The notes beneath the pieces were generated by a model, which made no database searches, was not told where the DNA came from, and saw only the letters and a list, made by a program, of their open reading frames with translations. From Boesenbergia rotunda (taxonomy: Eukaryota > Streptophyta > Magnoliopsida > Zingiberales > Zingiberaceae), in NCBI GenBank assembly GCA_024364735.1, contig JAGFNQ010004745.1, positions 1 through 64,000 of the forward strand: a stretch of 64,000 nt of DNA. Direction: 5' to 3'. A program made the position numbers and the translations under genes. Positions 9,720 through 21,367 of the stretch are shown one piece after another. Position 1 is the stretch's first letter. The number at the start of each line of letters is the position of its first letter.

Positions 9720-10873
9720 GATTTATGGCAACACAATTCAAAGTTAAGTAAAAATTATAACAGTTTAAGCACGAAGGTTTAGACCAATGAAACATAGCAA
9801 TAAAACATACTCATACTCCCCCTGAATAATTGTTTTATAAAACAATAATTAGCTTAACTCTTAACATTGACCTTTCCTCCCCCTTTGACATATATCAAAA
9901 ATAAACATGGGTGAACAATGTATCTAATAGGGATTTTTGAGTTTTTCTAAGTGCTTCATGTTTTTGAAAACATTTTACACTTAGATAATTTTCCATTATG
10001 AAAGATTTTGCAAGCCTAAATTTTGTTAAATAACTTTTACTTACAAGGCTTTGCAAAAAGAATTTTACTTAGGCAAAATTTTGAAGTCAAATTTTCCAAA
10101 AAAAATCAACTTTGAGAATTGGGAAAAATTAAAAAGAATTTGCACACTTAGAAGAATTTGCTTGGAAATACTTTGTGTATTTTGAAAAACAAAATATTTA
10201 AGAAATTTCTAGACATGTTTTTCACCAAAAACTTTACTTAGAAATATTTGCCAAAATTTTTAAAAAGTTTTTACTCAAACAAATTTTGTTTACTAAGAAA
10301 AATTTTACTTAGGAAAAAAAAATGCACTTTAAGAATTTTTGGAACACTTTTTTTAAAATATTAAACAAAATTTTCTTTTTCTCCCCCTTAATGTGAAATT
10401 CTTCTCCTTATTTTTTTAGATCATTTCTAAGTTTAGTTTTGAAAAAAGTATTTTGAAAAACTTCTGAGTATCACAAAGGAAATTCTAAGTTAAGAGCAAC
10501 TCGAAGTTTTCAATAAAGTTCCTTTGAAAAGGGAAAAAGTTTAAGGAAGAATTTAATTTTCACTTTTTCTACTCTCCCCCTTGGCCATATATCAATAAAG
10601 AATTCTTGAAAAATATATTTTGAAAGAAGTTTTAAGGAGAATGTTTGTGTATCAGAGCCTATGAGTTTTGAAAACATAAAAATACTTAGTATAATTCTTG
10701 AAGGCATAGCAAAGAAGCTTAAATGTCCAGATTAAATCCATTTTGAAGAGTATTGTGCAGTTCTGAAAAATATTTTGTATTTGTAAAAAAATATTAGAAA
10801 GATTTTCCTTAAAAAAAGATTTTTCAAGTACATTTGAGATTATGATTTGAAACACATAAGTACTTTTAGAAAA

Positions 10874-11095
10874 GTATTAGACTTTGAAAAATATGAGTAA
10901 TTTTTGAAACGTATTAGACTTTGAAAAATAAAAGTAATTTTTGGAACGTATTAGACTTTGAAAAATATAAGTAATTTTTGAAACGTATTAGACTTTGAAA
11001 AATATAAGTAATTTTTGGAACGTATTAGACTTTGAAAAATATAAGTAATTTTTGGAACGTATTAGATTTTGAAAAATATAATATTTTACTTGACT
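10874..11095. repeat. 37-bp tandem repeat array
   Basis: GTATTAGACTTTGAAAAATA recurs at 10874, 10911, 10948, 10985, 11022 and 11059, a strict 37-bp period with a few substitutions. It lies in the non-coding interior of family D. Confidence 0.9.
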
Positions 11096-12299
11096 AGGTT
11101 TCTTTTCCAGTTTGACACAATCCTAAGAAGCCTTGTTGACTACAAGGACATTTTCCTGAGTGCCCTGGAAATTCTCTAACCCAAGTAAATATTATTTCAA
11201 AAATAATTTCATAAGCCACAACAATAATGGTATTTTGAAAGACTTAATTTTCAGCAAGGATTTTGAAGATATAGTTCATGAAAATATGTTATTAAATAAT
11301 TCTTTTGACCTACCTCTAAACGTGACTCAGTCCTGGGAAGCTTGTTGACCACAAGTACTCTTCCTCTAAGCCTTTAGGGTTCAGTTCAGATCAAAGGAAT
11401 TATCTAATAATTTCAACACAGATGATTATCAATAAAATTTTTTTAGAAATTCTTCTTTTGATTCAGCCTCTCCCTAAATTTGACACATCCTAGGAGTCCT
11501 TGTAGATCATGAAGTGGACCTTCCTCTGTGTCTTAAGGGTTTATTAAAATCAAAAGAATAATTTTGACTAACCTTCTGTGTATGATATCTTTCAAGGAGA
11601 TAAATTTTTGAAAACACAACTTGGAGTGATAACACAGTTTTCGAAAATCATGATGATAATTTTTCAAAGAGATAGTAATATACGAGGGTTTTTTTGAATC
11701 AACTTTTGAAAACCTTATTTTGAGATGATAATAAGTTTTAGAGCATAAGGTTTTTGAAAAATCTGAATTTTTCGAAAAAGATTAAGAAGAACTCCCCCTG
11801 TATCCGGCACAGTCTGACTTTTATCTAAGTTCCTTAAGGGATTTCAGTGTTGACCAAGTTTGACTTAGTTGACTATGTTTGACCAATTAATAACTAAATC
11901 AAACAAGCCCTAGATTCTATTTAAAATGAGTCTATTGTGATATTCAGCATGAAATTTAATATTTTGAAAAAAATAGAGATGAAAAAGTAGGGTACTGTGA
12001 ACTGAATTAATTTGAAAAAATAGAGATAACTTTTGAAAAGAATTTTTATTTGAAAGGATAGTGATTTATGCTTTTAGGTCCTAGATGTCTCACCCAGTTC
12101 TACGTGACCAAGCATGTTAACCTTATGGATTGTGTGAGACAAATATTTTAATTTTGAAATTAAATCATTGACTATAATTGAATTTTGAGAATTAAATGAG
12201 AATAATTAAGTTAAATTTGAGAATAATTAATTGAGAATAATTAAGTTGAATTAATTTGAAATATTTTGAATTTGATTGAATTAAATTTAATTGATTTAA

Positions 12300-12665
12300 T
12301 TAAGAGTGAATTGAATTTAATTGATTTAATTGAGATTTAATTGAATTTAATTGACTTAATTAAGATGTAATTGAATTTAATTGATTTAATTAAGAATTAA
12401 TTGAATTTAATTGATTTAATTAAGAATTAATTGAATTTAATTGATTTAATAAAGAATTAATTGAATTTAATTGATTTAATTAAGAATTAATTGAATTTAA
12501 TTGATTTAATAAAGAATTAATTGAATTTAATTGATTTAATTAAGAATTAATTGAATTTAATTGATTTAATAAAGAATTAATTGAATTTAATTGACTTATT
12601 TAAGATTTAATTGATTTTAATTGACTTAATTAAGAATTATTGAATTTAATTGACTTAATTAAGAT
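12300..12665. repeat. 30-bp AT-only tandem repeat array
   Basis: TTGAATTTAATTGATTTAAT recurs every 30 bp (12311, 12341, 12371 and on to 12581), about twelve units, with almost no G or C. Neighbouring AAGAATTAA and AAGATTTAA variants alternate. Confidence 0.9.
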
Positions 12666-13932
12666 TTAATTGAAGCTTGTGTTAGATTCGAGTTTAACGA
12701 ATAATAATTTAAAAGTGAGTTCCGATAATTGGCTTCCAGGTCTTGGCGAGGCACAGAGGCCTTCTTTGGCCGTAGCCTTTGTAACACCCCAAAATTTTCC
12801 CATATGAAATATTATGAATTCATGAAACATTATTATTATGAAATTTCATGATGGGCTTGGCTTAATGGGCTTGGATGTGGATTAGTGCAAAATGTGATAA
12901 AAAGAAGATGTCGAAAGGAGGAAGCAAGGATTGGAGCTTGAACCTCCTAGTTGCACTAACAATGAATTAACCATTGCACCAAGCCATGTTTAATGTTGAG
13001 AGAATAAGAAACATGCTTGTTAAAGCTAGGGAAGTGAAGAGACACGTCCCTTCATGAGAAGAGTATAAATAAGAGAGGGAGAAAGAAGTTACATTTCTTC
13101 TTCTTCTTCCCCACTTCAATTTTCGAATACCTAGAGCCCTTCGTCCCCCTTTTCATTTTCGAAAAGTGCACCCTAGGGTTCTAACCCTAGGGAATTGGAA
13201 GGAAGAGGAACCATTCAAGGATCTTGCCCTCTACTAGGGCCAAGAGTGCTAGAGAAGTCTAACAAGGGAAATTCTCACCTCTCCTTCAACCAAGGGTACC
13301 CTAAGGAGTAAGAGAAGGAGAAATTCAAGCGAAAGGATGTAAGTATCCCCTCGCCTGCAGTGTAATGGTTATTGTATGAGTTCTTCTCCTTGTAGTTTTC
13401 GAAAATGGGGATCTTTCCCCTTTAGTGAGTTTCGGCCACCCCCTTAGGGGAGGCCTTGGTTACTTCTTGTTACATGAGTAGACCCTTGGAACTTAGGGTA
13501 TATGTATATGTTGTTTCCTTCATGATGTTAGGAACAAAATTTTAGGGTTTCACCCTTGAGTAGGTTTCGGCCACCCCCAAGGGGGAGACTTTGGTTACTC
13601 CTTGATGCATGAGAAGACCCCTTGGAATTTAGGGTATACTTATATGTTATTTTCCCTACATGTTGTGATGACAAAAATTAGGGTTGAACCCCCTATAAGG
13701 TTTCGGCCAAAACATGAAGCAAAGAGGGTTTAGGGTTGTATGGTTTCCTATGATGTATCCATGTTTAGTAGTGTAGACAAAGTGTTTGTGTAAATGTTTG
13801 TGTGAAACCTAAGTTCAAGAACCCTAGTTTCCCCTACCCTTGACTTTCGGCCAACCCTAGAAAAATTAGGGTTTAGGGTGCATGATTATCCTAGGATATA
13901 TACTAGGCTTAATAAGTTGCATGAAATGTATG

Positions 13933-14222
13933 TGAAGGTTAAACTACCCTACGAGACATGATTATGTTTAGTAAGATGATATGTATATGCATGTGATGTC
14001 TAAATGAAATGCTTGATTGGAAATCTTAAGGTTCCCTAGTATATGATATTCGGCCAAGGCATGAACATTAGGGATTGTGAAGGTGAAACTACCCTACGAG
14101 ACATGATTATGTTTAGTAAGATAATATGTATATGCATGTGATGTTTAAATGGAATACTTGATTTGGAAATCTTAATGTCCCTAGCATGTGATATTCGGCC
14201 AAGGCATGAGCATTAGGGTTTG
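13933..14222. repeat. 145-bp tandem duplication inside Gypsy solo LTR
   Basis: A unit starting TGAAGGTTAAACTACCCTAC at 13933 recurs at 14078 with a few changes. Each unit ends in the TTCGGCCAAGGCATGA phrase. Confidence 0.75.
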
Positions 14223-14331
14223 TGAAGGTTGATTACTCCATAATGTATGCTATGCTTAGTATGATACATGATGTATATATATGTGATGCTTGTATGGGAT
14301 GTTAGATGTCAAAAAAAAAACCTAAGCTACC

Positions 14332-17147
14332 TGATAAGCACCATTTTATTGATTATTTTAATTGCTTAAATCCATGTTTGACCTATGTTTTTATTGCTTA
14401 ATTATGATTTTACCCTAGGTTTTGGAACTTTATCTTATTTTGGACTTAATTGCAAAATTACATAATTTTTGGATTATTTGGCCACTAATTTTCTGATATA
14501 TTTTTGTAGGCATGAAAGGATCCTGGACCTAGGGCGTACTGGGTCAAACTTGAGTCGGATGTCAACCGGATCGAATTATCAAGCCTACGATTAATCCGGG
14601 CTGTCCGATTCAAGAGCGGCTAGATCTGAGCCATCCGGGACGATCTGAAGCAATCCGAGCTAGGGTTAGGGTTGATCAAGCTCAATGATCAAGATCTGAA
14701 GGTTTCATCCCCATCAGAGCAAGATCAGCCGTTGGATCAAGCAGGGAGGGCTCTAGAGCGTCCATTCACAGATAGAGTTGATCTGGACCATCCGTTGCAT
14801 ATCTGGAGGATCCGAGCTACCACAAGGCAGATCCTGACCCCAGATCATCATCATAAAAGTTTGGCTCAAATCAGATCAAGATCTACCGTTGGATTTCATC
14901 AAAGCAATCTGAGCCGTCCATTTGTTTCTATTTAATCAGAAACTCCCCAACCTTTCTCCTCGTCGCGTCTTCGCCGCTGTTCATCTTCTTCTTCAGTTTC
15001 TTCTCGTTTCTTAGCTAGATTTCTTCATCAAGGAGGCGCGATCACTCAATCCATCATCAAAGCAAGGGTTAGGTTAGTATGGAGAGTCTCAGTGAGGTTT
15101 CCGATTGAAGATTTGCTCAATAGAGAAGCTGCGCGAGGTCTCGGCAGTTTCACTATCCGATTCCATTGAACTCAGCTGTGATCCACTTCCATTGCATCCG
15201 AGCTGACCAGAGGGGTTCCCTGGAAGGTCTCGGTCCCTCCCCAATCAAGATCGCAATCCACCACAGCAAGTTTGAAAGATTCGGAAGCTGATTTCAGTTT
15301 GAGCAGTGATCTGATCAGATTCGGTAGCAGAGACATTTCCTACTGATTTGCGGAGCTTGCGGGTCCGAGGTTCTCCCTTGATTGACGACCAAGGAGCTCT
15401 TGAGTTGAGGAATGGTTGAGGAGTAGTTTAGATAGCAAATTTTCGTTTGTAGTTGTAATTTTCATTTACTGCTGTAATTCTGTTTCTGTTCTTGGTTTCA
15501 GAATTAGTTAACTTTGATTCTTAATGGTTTCTGCTTAACCTAGCTTTAATCCTTCTAGTTAAATTGTTTAGGAAGCTTTTCTAATGGATAGTTGTGTTTA
15601 ATTTCAGTTACTTTCTGTTTTTAGCCTGCGTATCAAATTGTGTCTGCTTTTCCCTGTTTTTCTCATCTTACGTATCAGACTTATTTTCCTGAGTATCAGT
15701 AACTTTGCAATTAGTTCATTTAAGTTTCCATTCCTGAAGCAAACTAAGACCTTAGTGTGCTGTGCAATTGAATTCGGCTTGTGTTTAGTTGGTTAATTTT
15801 GAATTTCGATTTCATTGCTGCAGTTTTCAATTTCAATTTCTGCACAACTCATTTCTGAAACTCAGATTTATTTTCCTGCGCTCCAGCAATTGATTCTGGT
15901 CGTTGTCTCAAATAATTATTCAACTTGGAGTTGTACCAAGTTAAACTCGATTCTAAGTGAGCTCTAGCACTTGGTATCAGCTCCATTCGCAATGAGTTTG
16001 CTTCAGTTGTGAGTAGTTTATTTCTGCACATAAAATGTTCTGAATTTCAGCTTCATGTATCCAGAATTTCTGCAATAAGCTCTGAACTCCTGCAAATCAG
16101 TCCCTATTTTGGATTGTAATGCGCGTATCAGCTTTTCCTTGCATGTGCCACTTCAATTTCTGCATCTGAACTTCATTTCTGCAATGATTATTGACTGATT
16201 AGTTAAGTTTCTGCATCTGAACTTCATTTCTGCATCTGTTTTAGATCATTGCTGCATTTGCTTAAGCTAGTTCTGCATTCGATTTGTCCCACACTGATCT
16301 GAAGTGTTTTGACTCTGAATTTCGGTATTCTTCAGTTATATGGCTATGTTCTTGATTTCAGATCAGTAGAGAGGTTGTCCTGATTTCGATATCTGATGTT
16401 AACCCCACATTTTGTGTACTTAAGTGTTTGGAAGCCACCTCCTTCACAGTTAACAATTTCTGACTTTTAAACCTTAGTTCAGCCATTTGATTGTGTACTT
16501 CTGTAGCTTGTAAGGGTAGCTACGGCATTGGAGTTCCATTGCAAAATTGAAGTAAATTGCTTTGTATTAAATTGTTTCTGAGCTGAATTTCTAGCATCTG
16601 TTTTAGGTTTATGATTCTTGCATTCAGCAGCAGCTTTTGGCATATAAATCTCTTTATCTTGGTGCCAAGTTGTTTCAACCTTTTGTTCACTTTGTATCAA
16701 GAGAGGCATTCATCATTTATTGGTTTGAACTTGAGCAGACCTTGTAAAGTAGCTTAACGTTTGAATTCAGATTTGCAACTTTGCAATCCAGTTGAGTTGC
16801 ATTGGTTCATTAAGTCCAATCAGTTGAGTCCTTAGTGGCATTAATTTTGTTTAACCCATTTAGTTGAGTTCCATGGGTAAGTTCTTTATTTTATATTGCG
16901 ATTTCATTTCTAATTAAACCCAAAAACCCAATTTTGATTTGAAACCCGAAAACACAAACGACATCTAAATACAAGCGCGAATCACACAACGTCAACTAGC
17001 CCCGAGAAAAATACGACCTGTGGCCCCTATATTACATTTTCATGCTTTTGATTGTAAAAAGGGTTTCCAGCTTTTATTCATATACATTTAAATTTGATGA
17101 GCCCATACATTTCGTGACAACTTTAATTAGTATATTTGGGGATGTCA
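14332..17147 (+). mobile_element. Second solo LTR (about 2.8 kb) nested in Gypsy solo LTR
   Basis: Begins TGATAAGCACC and ends GGATGTCA, flanked on both sides by CTACC (14327-14331 and 17148-17152), a perfect 5-bp target duplication. No direct repeat of its start is seen near its end, so it is a single LTR rather than a full element. Its length and TG..CA ends suggest a Ty3/Gypsy family with long LTRs. It has no coding frame of note; the frame at 14672-14935 has no known domain. Confidence 0.75.
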
Positions 17148-18459
17148 CTACCCTACCCTTGACTTTCGGCCAAACCCTAGGTTTAGGGTTAGGAAGGGTT
17201 AAATTAAACCATGAAGCATGTTATGATATGAATATGATTGATGTGACCAATTTTGTCATATATAAGTATGTGTAAGTGCTTGAAATATGATGTATGTACG
17301 AGCATGTCTATATAGCCCATGGGGCACCCTTTATGAATTGCATGTGATGTGTATGATAAAATGCTTGAAAGGATACTCCATTAAGTATGGGATCAAGAGC
17401 ACCCCTTATGTTGTGTGGTGTGTCCCTACGGGATCATGAGCACCCTTGAAGAGTGGTGTGTCCCTTAAGAGTGGATTTGGAGTACTCCTTAGCATATATG
17501 TAAAAGCATGATAAGTATTTTACTTTGAGAGTTGTGTACCCGACTCGGAAGGGGGTCGTTAAACAAATTCGGGGTGCATGTTAACGTAAGGTCATGGCTC
17601 CGGTAGGACGGAAGGGTCCTGCTCTAATTGGTTGGTGGCTCGCTACCCCAATTCATTAGGGAACGCGCAATATGTACGCGCAATATGTGGTGCACAACTG
17701 GGCCCTATATGATATGGATGTATTTTTAAGTAATACCTTTATGGAATTTGTTTTGAAAACATTCATTGGAAACATTCATTATATGTGAAGGGTATGCTTA
17801 AGGTACTTTATACTGCATGCTTAGAAACTTTGATGTTTAGTATGTTTGATGAACTCATGCTTATGATTTATTATGTGTACATGTTGTATTCTTTCGTATG
17901 GATTTTGCGAGTAGGATAGGATCCTTACTAAGCATTTGTGCTTACTAGTTTATGTGTTGTCTTATGCTGCAGATAAGGGTAAGGAACACTTAAACTAAAG
18001 GAAGAGGTAGGAGGCTGAAGATGTGTGGGGTGGTGGCTCGGGAAAGAAAGATCTTTATATCTACATTACTATGTTTATGATAACATTTTCTTCAAAAATG
18101 AATGTTAGTAATTAGGTTTGATATTGCATGATAATGATTACACTTAGAATTCTCATATACTTGATTTTGTTTGGTTAGGTTGTGAGTTTGAAATAATATG
18201 TGAACCTATCATGTTATAGAATAACTTTTGATTAAAATATTTCAAATGATGATCTAATGATTCAAGCATGACATGTGATTGACATGTATTGACTAGCATG
18301 CTTAGCACTTGTAAATATCACTTGTTAGCTTTAGACAAGCATGCTTAGCACTTAGTCCTTGCGCACTTGCAATTATTATATGTTAAATTTTTTTATTATA
18401 TGAATGGATTACTAGTACGTAACCCCGCCCCGAGAGTAGATATAAGGGCGGGCGTTACA

Positions 18460-18607
18460 ACCTTATTGGATCAACAACCCTTTCCTAGACAAAGCCTTTT
18501 AAAGGAAGATCATTTTCAAATCATTGTTTGAGACACTCCTAATACTAGGTTGTTCAAGTTTCAATTAATCAGGTCCTATTTCTAGTCCTATGAATAGCAA
18601 AAGAACT
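18460..18607 (-). other. Interior of family D element downstream of gag
   Basis: Continuation of the element after the solo LTR. CTAGACAAAGCCTTTTAAAG here matches, inverted, the block CTTTAAAAGGC...TTGTCTA seen at 33590 and 56490. Confidence 0.5.
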
Positions 18608-19513
18608 CTAGGTAAGATCATAGTGAGGAGAAATTTCTGGATTTTCTAACATATTGACCTCATGTTTCAGGGTTTCACTTTCTTGTTTCAATTTCCTAAA
18701 ATTTGCCTTAACTAATTTATATGAGTCAATCACATTATTCAAGGTGAATATTGGATTTTCAAATACTGTAAATTTACCTTTTGATTCCCGGTGGGGAATC
18801 TCCCCCTTGATTCTAGCAATCTTTCTTTTGCTTGATTGTTTCTTCAACATTTTGTAGTGGTCGCGAGCCGACCAGATCAGTTTCCTAGGATCCCTTCCTT
18901 CGTTGTCAGATTCTGAGTCTGAGTCGGACTCAGGTACTGGTTGAGGCCTCTTTTGCAGTTCTCTTGGAGTTTTCCCTGCAATGAAAATTATACCTTCCTC
19001 GACCATTGCAGTATCAACTTGATTATTTAACCTTAATTCAGAAACTGATTCAAAATTACTTACCGATTTTGTCCCAGAAAGCTCGTCGTCTGATTCTGGT
19101 TCGATTTCGATGTCGGGGGCCGAGTCTGTCTCAGCTACTTGTGCTTGAGCCAAAAATGCCAAATCATCAAAGATCTCAATATCGGAGCTCTCTTCGTGTA
19201 TATTGATTAGTTTTTCCCACATCTCCTTGGCACAGTTGACGGATCCGACCCGCTTCAATTCTTCATTGGTTAGGCCACATTGTAGGATTGCAGTAGCCCT
19301 TGCATCTGTCTCGATCTTCCTCAGAGTTGGTTCATCTAGTTGGTCCCACGTAATTGATAATCCATCTTCTGTAGGGAGGAAGAACCCTGTTTGAATGGTA
19401 ATCCATATGTCCATATGGGCCTTCAGATGGAACTCCATTTGACTTCTCCAATGATTGAAGTTCTCGCCAGAGAATAGCGATGAACGGACACTGTTCCACT
19501 CTTGGTTGGCCAT
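18608..19513 (-). pseudogene. Degenerate Copia gag of family D element
   Basis: A 301-residue frame starting MANQEWNSVRSSLFSGENF. The N-terminal 110 residues match the Copia gag N-terminal region of the family A gag (LFSGENFNHWRSQMEFHLK; QCGLTNEELKRVGSVNCAKE). After INIHEESSD the central capsid region is missing and the frame jumps to an acidic Ser/Asp/Glu stretch (ESDSDSESDNE) and a basic segment. The CCHC zinc knuckle expected next is absent, and the C-terminal 60 residues are heptad-like. It still has an open frame, but it lacks RNA-binding and most assembly parts, so it is called a pseudogene. The primer site and 5' LTR lie just upstream. Confidence 0.75.
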
Positions 19514-19988
19514 TTAGTTTAACCTCGTACAGAAAAGAAATAACAGAATGTACCAAGACTTGGTCTTGGATTAGTAGTGCGGGAGAAGGAAAAAAATAGC
19601 CAAAAAAATATTGCACAAATTTCGAGACAGAATAATAATAAAATAAAAAAAAATTTATGTCAAATTTTTAAAAATGTTACTTTATCAATTTTGATTAATG
19701 ATAAAAAAGTAAGACTTTAATGTTTAGGAGAAAATTTGCTCAAATTAAGGTAGCATGATTTTCGATAAAAAATAATATTAAAATAATAATAAAAAGTTTA
19801 TGACAAATTTTCAAAAATTGATTATTTTAACAATTCTAACTTATGGTGAAAAAATGAGAATTCAAAATTGAAAAAGGCGAAAAAGATCGAGTGGTGTTGA
19901 TTAACTAGAAAGAAAAGAAATAAGATTAAAAATTTTGTAAATCTGAAAAACTTTCAAATTGGTGGTTGCACCAAGTTTGAACTACCCC
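19514..19988 (-). other. 5' leader of family D element
   Basis: AT-rich leader between primer site and gag start, with no ORF. It corresponds to the shorter leader at 50895-51109 in family A. Confidence 0.6.
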
Positions 19989-20000
19989 ACTCTGATACCA
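19989..20000 (-). promoter_or_regulatory. Primer binding site of family D element
   Basis: Reverse complement reads TGGTATCAGAGT, complementary to the 3' end of initiator tRNA-Met with one change at the last base. It lies 2 bp from the LTR end. Confidence 0.85.
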
Positions 20001-20002
20001 CT

Positions 20003-21367
20003 TGTTGGATCGAGAGAACCGATAGAGGGGGGGGTGAATATCGGAAAGCGTTCGGATTTAAGATAGAGAAATTGCACAGCGGAAGATTTAAAAAAACACG
20101 CAAACACAGTGATTTTTACTTAGTTCGGAGCCTAGGTCGACTCCTACTCCAAGGCCCACGGTCGTTGACCGTTTACTGAGGGCAATACTATAATCGCGCA
20201 ATAACAGTTTACAGTATTGAATTACAAATGTAGCAAGTTAAACTTTTTAAAACAAACAGCTCTTCTTTTACCGAAGTCCGATGTAGGTTGTCTTTTTCGG
20301 AGCAGCGGGACGTCGTCGGCTCGAGTTGGGAGGTTTCCAGAGCGAGGCGCGAGAGCAGAAGAGCGTAGAAGCGTTGAATCAAGTGTTGCTCTGAAAGCCT
20401 TGGCGTTGGGTGCTTTTTATAGCACCTCGGGGCGCCCAGGATGTCGGGGGCACCCCCCCACATGTCACGCGATCCGAGCTTCGCTCGGTCAACCTCTATC
20501 CCACTCGAATAGGGATGAGGTTTGACACTGGGGGCGCCCTGGACGCTGGGGGCGCCCTGTTTGACTCCTTCGGCGCGGGCTTCTCGGCTGGATAAGGGTG
20601 ATCGGCTTCGCTGGCGCAGGCGCGGGGCGCCCTGGGCGTCCGGGGCGCCCTGGGCGTCCGGGGCGCCCTGGGTACTGGGGGCACCCCGGCCAGTAAGCAG
20701 CCTGAGCTTTTGTTGCTTTGCTTGTTTTGAGTTGCCCTTGGGGGCGCCTGGGACACTGAGGGCGCCCTGCTCAGTTACTTGCCTCTCTCCTTTGGGCATT
20801 CTGAGCTGCAGACACACGTTTCTTCGGTCCTGCATCCAGGGTTAGTCCAAAACAATATAAAGCATTAGAGTATTATGTTTATACAGCCTTAGCTGTCTTG
20901 GTTCTGACTTTGGGTCTCCAAAATGGAGCCCTAGGTCGAACCGACGCGTACTGTTCCCTCGACGGGGAACGCGTCCTCACCTACTCCTCTCGGGAGAATG
21001 CACCTGATGCCAACCATTCCTCTGGTTGGACTTTTGCCTCGCGGTCCTTCGCCAGGTCTTGGATACCGAGCTGTCCTTCGCCCGGTGCCTAGCATTTCTT
21101 CGCTAAGGCTTCGGTACCCTGGCATTCCTTCGCCAGTGCCTAGCAGTCCTTCGCTAGGGCTTTGTGACCTGGCATTCCTTTGCCAGTGCCTAGCAGTCCT
21201 TTGCTATGACTTTTTACCCTGGCATTCCTTCGCCAGTGCCTAGCAGTCCTTCGCTAGGACTTTTTACCCTGCGCACTAGAGAGTATGTTAGATAACAAGT
21301 AAGACTTAACTTTGAACCCTTTGCCAATATCAAAACAAGGTTTGACATGGTGCTTCCTGCACCAACA
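20003..21367 (-). repeat. 5' LTR of family D element
   Basis: Bounded by TGTTGG (20003) and CCAACA (21367), 1365 bp. In minus orientation it holds the hairpin array (21265-21010), GGCGCC palindromes (20770-20430), a TATA box near 20414-20422 inside an inverted repeat GGTGC..GCACC, and the CCGATAGAGGGGGGGGTGAA end block adjoining the primer site. Confidence 0.88.

Larger units (their letters stand above)
9720..12779 (-). other. Non-coding interior of family D element
   Basis: AT-rich, with no supported ORF. It holds a further CTCCCCCTT tract near 10565-10583, a 37-bp tandem array, several hairpin modules (about 11101-11165, 11322-11385, 11473-11540), a stem-loop with arms TGTCTCAC/GTGAGACA at 12086-12141, and a 30-bp tandem array. 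The end (12720-12779) is the GGCTTCCAGGTCTTGGCGAG block shared in inverse orientation with families A and B. Confidence 0.6.
12780..18459 (+). mobile_element. Gypsy-type solo LTR, split by a second solo LTR
   Basis: Starts TGTAACACCCC and ends GGGCGTTACA, ends typical of large Ty3/Gypsy (Del/Tekay-like) plant LTRs. Flanks are GCCTT (12775-12779) and ACCTT (18460-18464), a target duplication with one change; the uninterrupted sequence of related elements reads CGTAGCCTTATGGGATC across the site. Without the nested insertion it is about 2.86 kb. A TATA box (GTATAAATAAG, 13062-13072) followed by CT-rich sequence gives the plus orientation. There are no internal genes, so it is the product of LTR-LTR recombination. 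TTCGGCCA recurs many times inside. Confidence 0.8.
8701..21367 (-). mobile_element. Family D Copia-like retrotransposon, non-autonomous, minus strand, with nested insertions
   Basis: Reads from right to left: 5' LTR (21367-20003), Met-tRNA primer site (20000-19989), degenerate gag (19513-18608), non-coding interior, polypurine tract (9719-9706) and 3' LTR (9705-8701, truncated). No protease, integrase or RT is recognisable. The interior is interrupted by the Gypsy-type solo LTR at 12780-18459. Layout and LTR modules resemble family A, but the LTR sequences differ enough to treat it as a separate family. Confidence 0.85.

Noticed and set aside
14672..14935. 87-residue frame in the nested solo LTR
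   Set aside because: No recognised domain, and it lies in LTR sequence near a TATA-like CTATTTAAT.
13540..17190. Telomere-like repeats (TTTAGGG, CCCTAAA)
   Set aside because: Only isolated single units occur within Gypsy LTR sequence, not an array.
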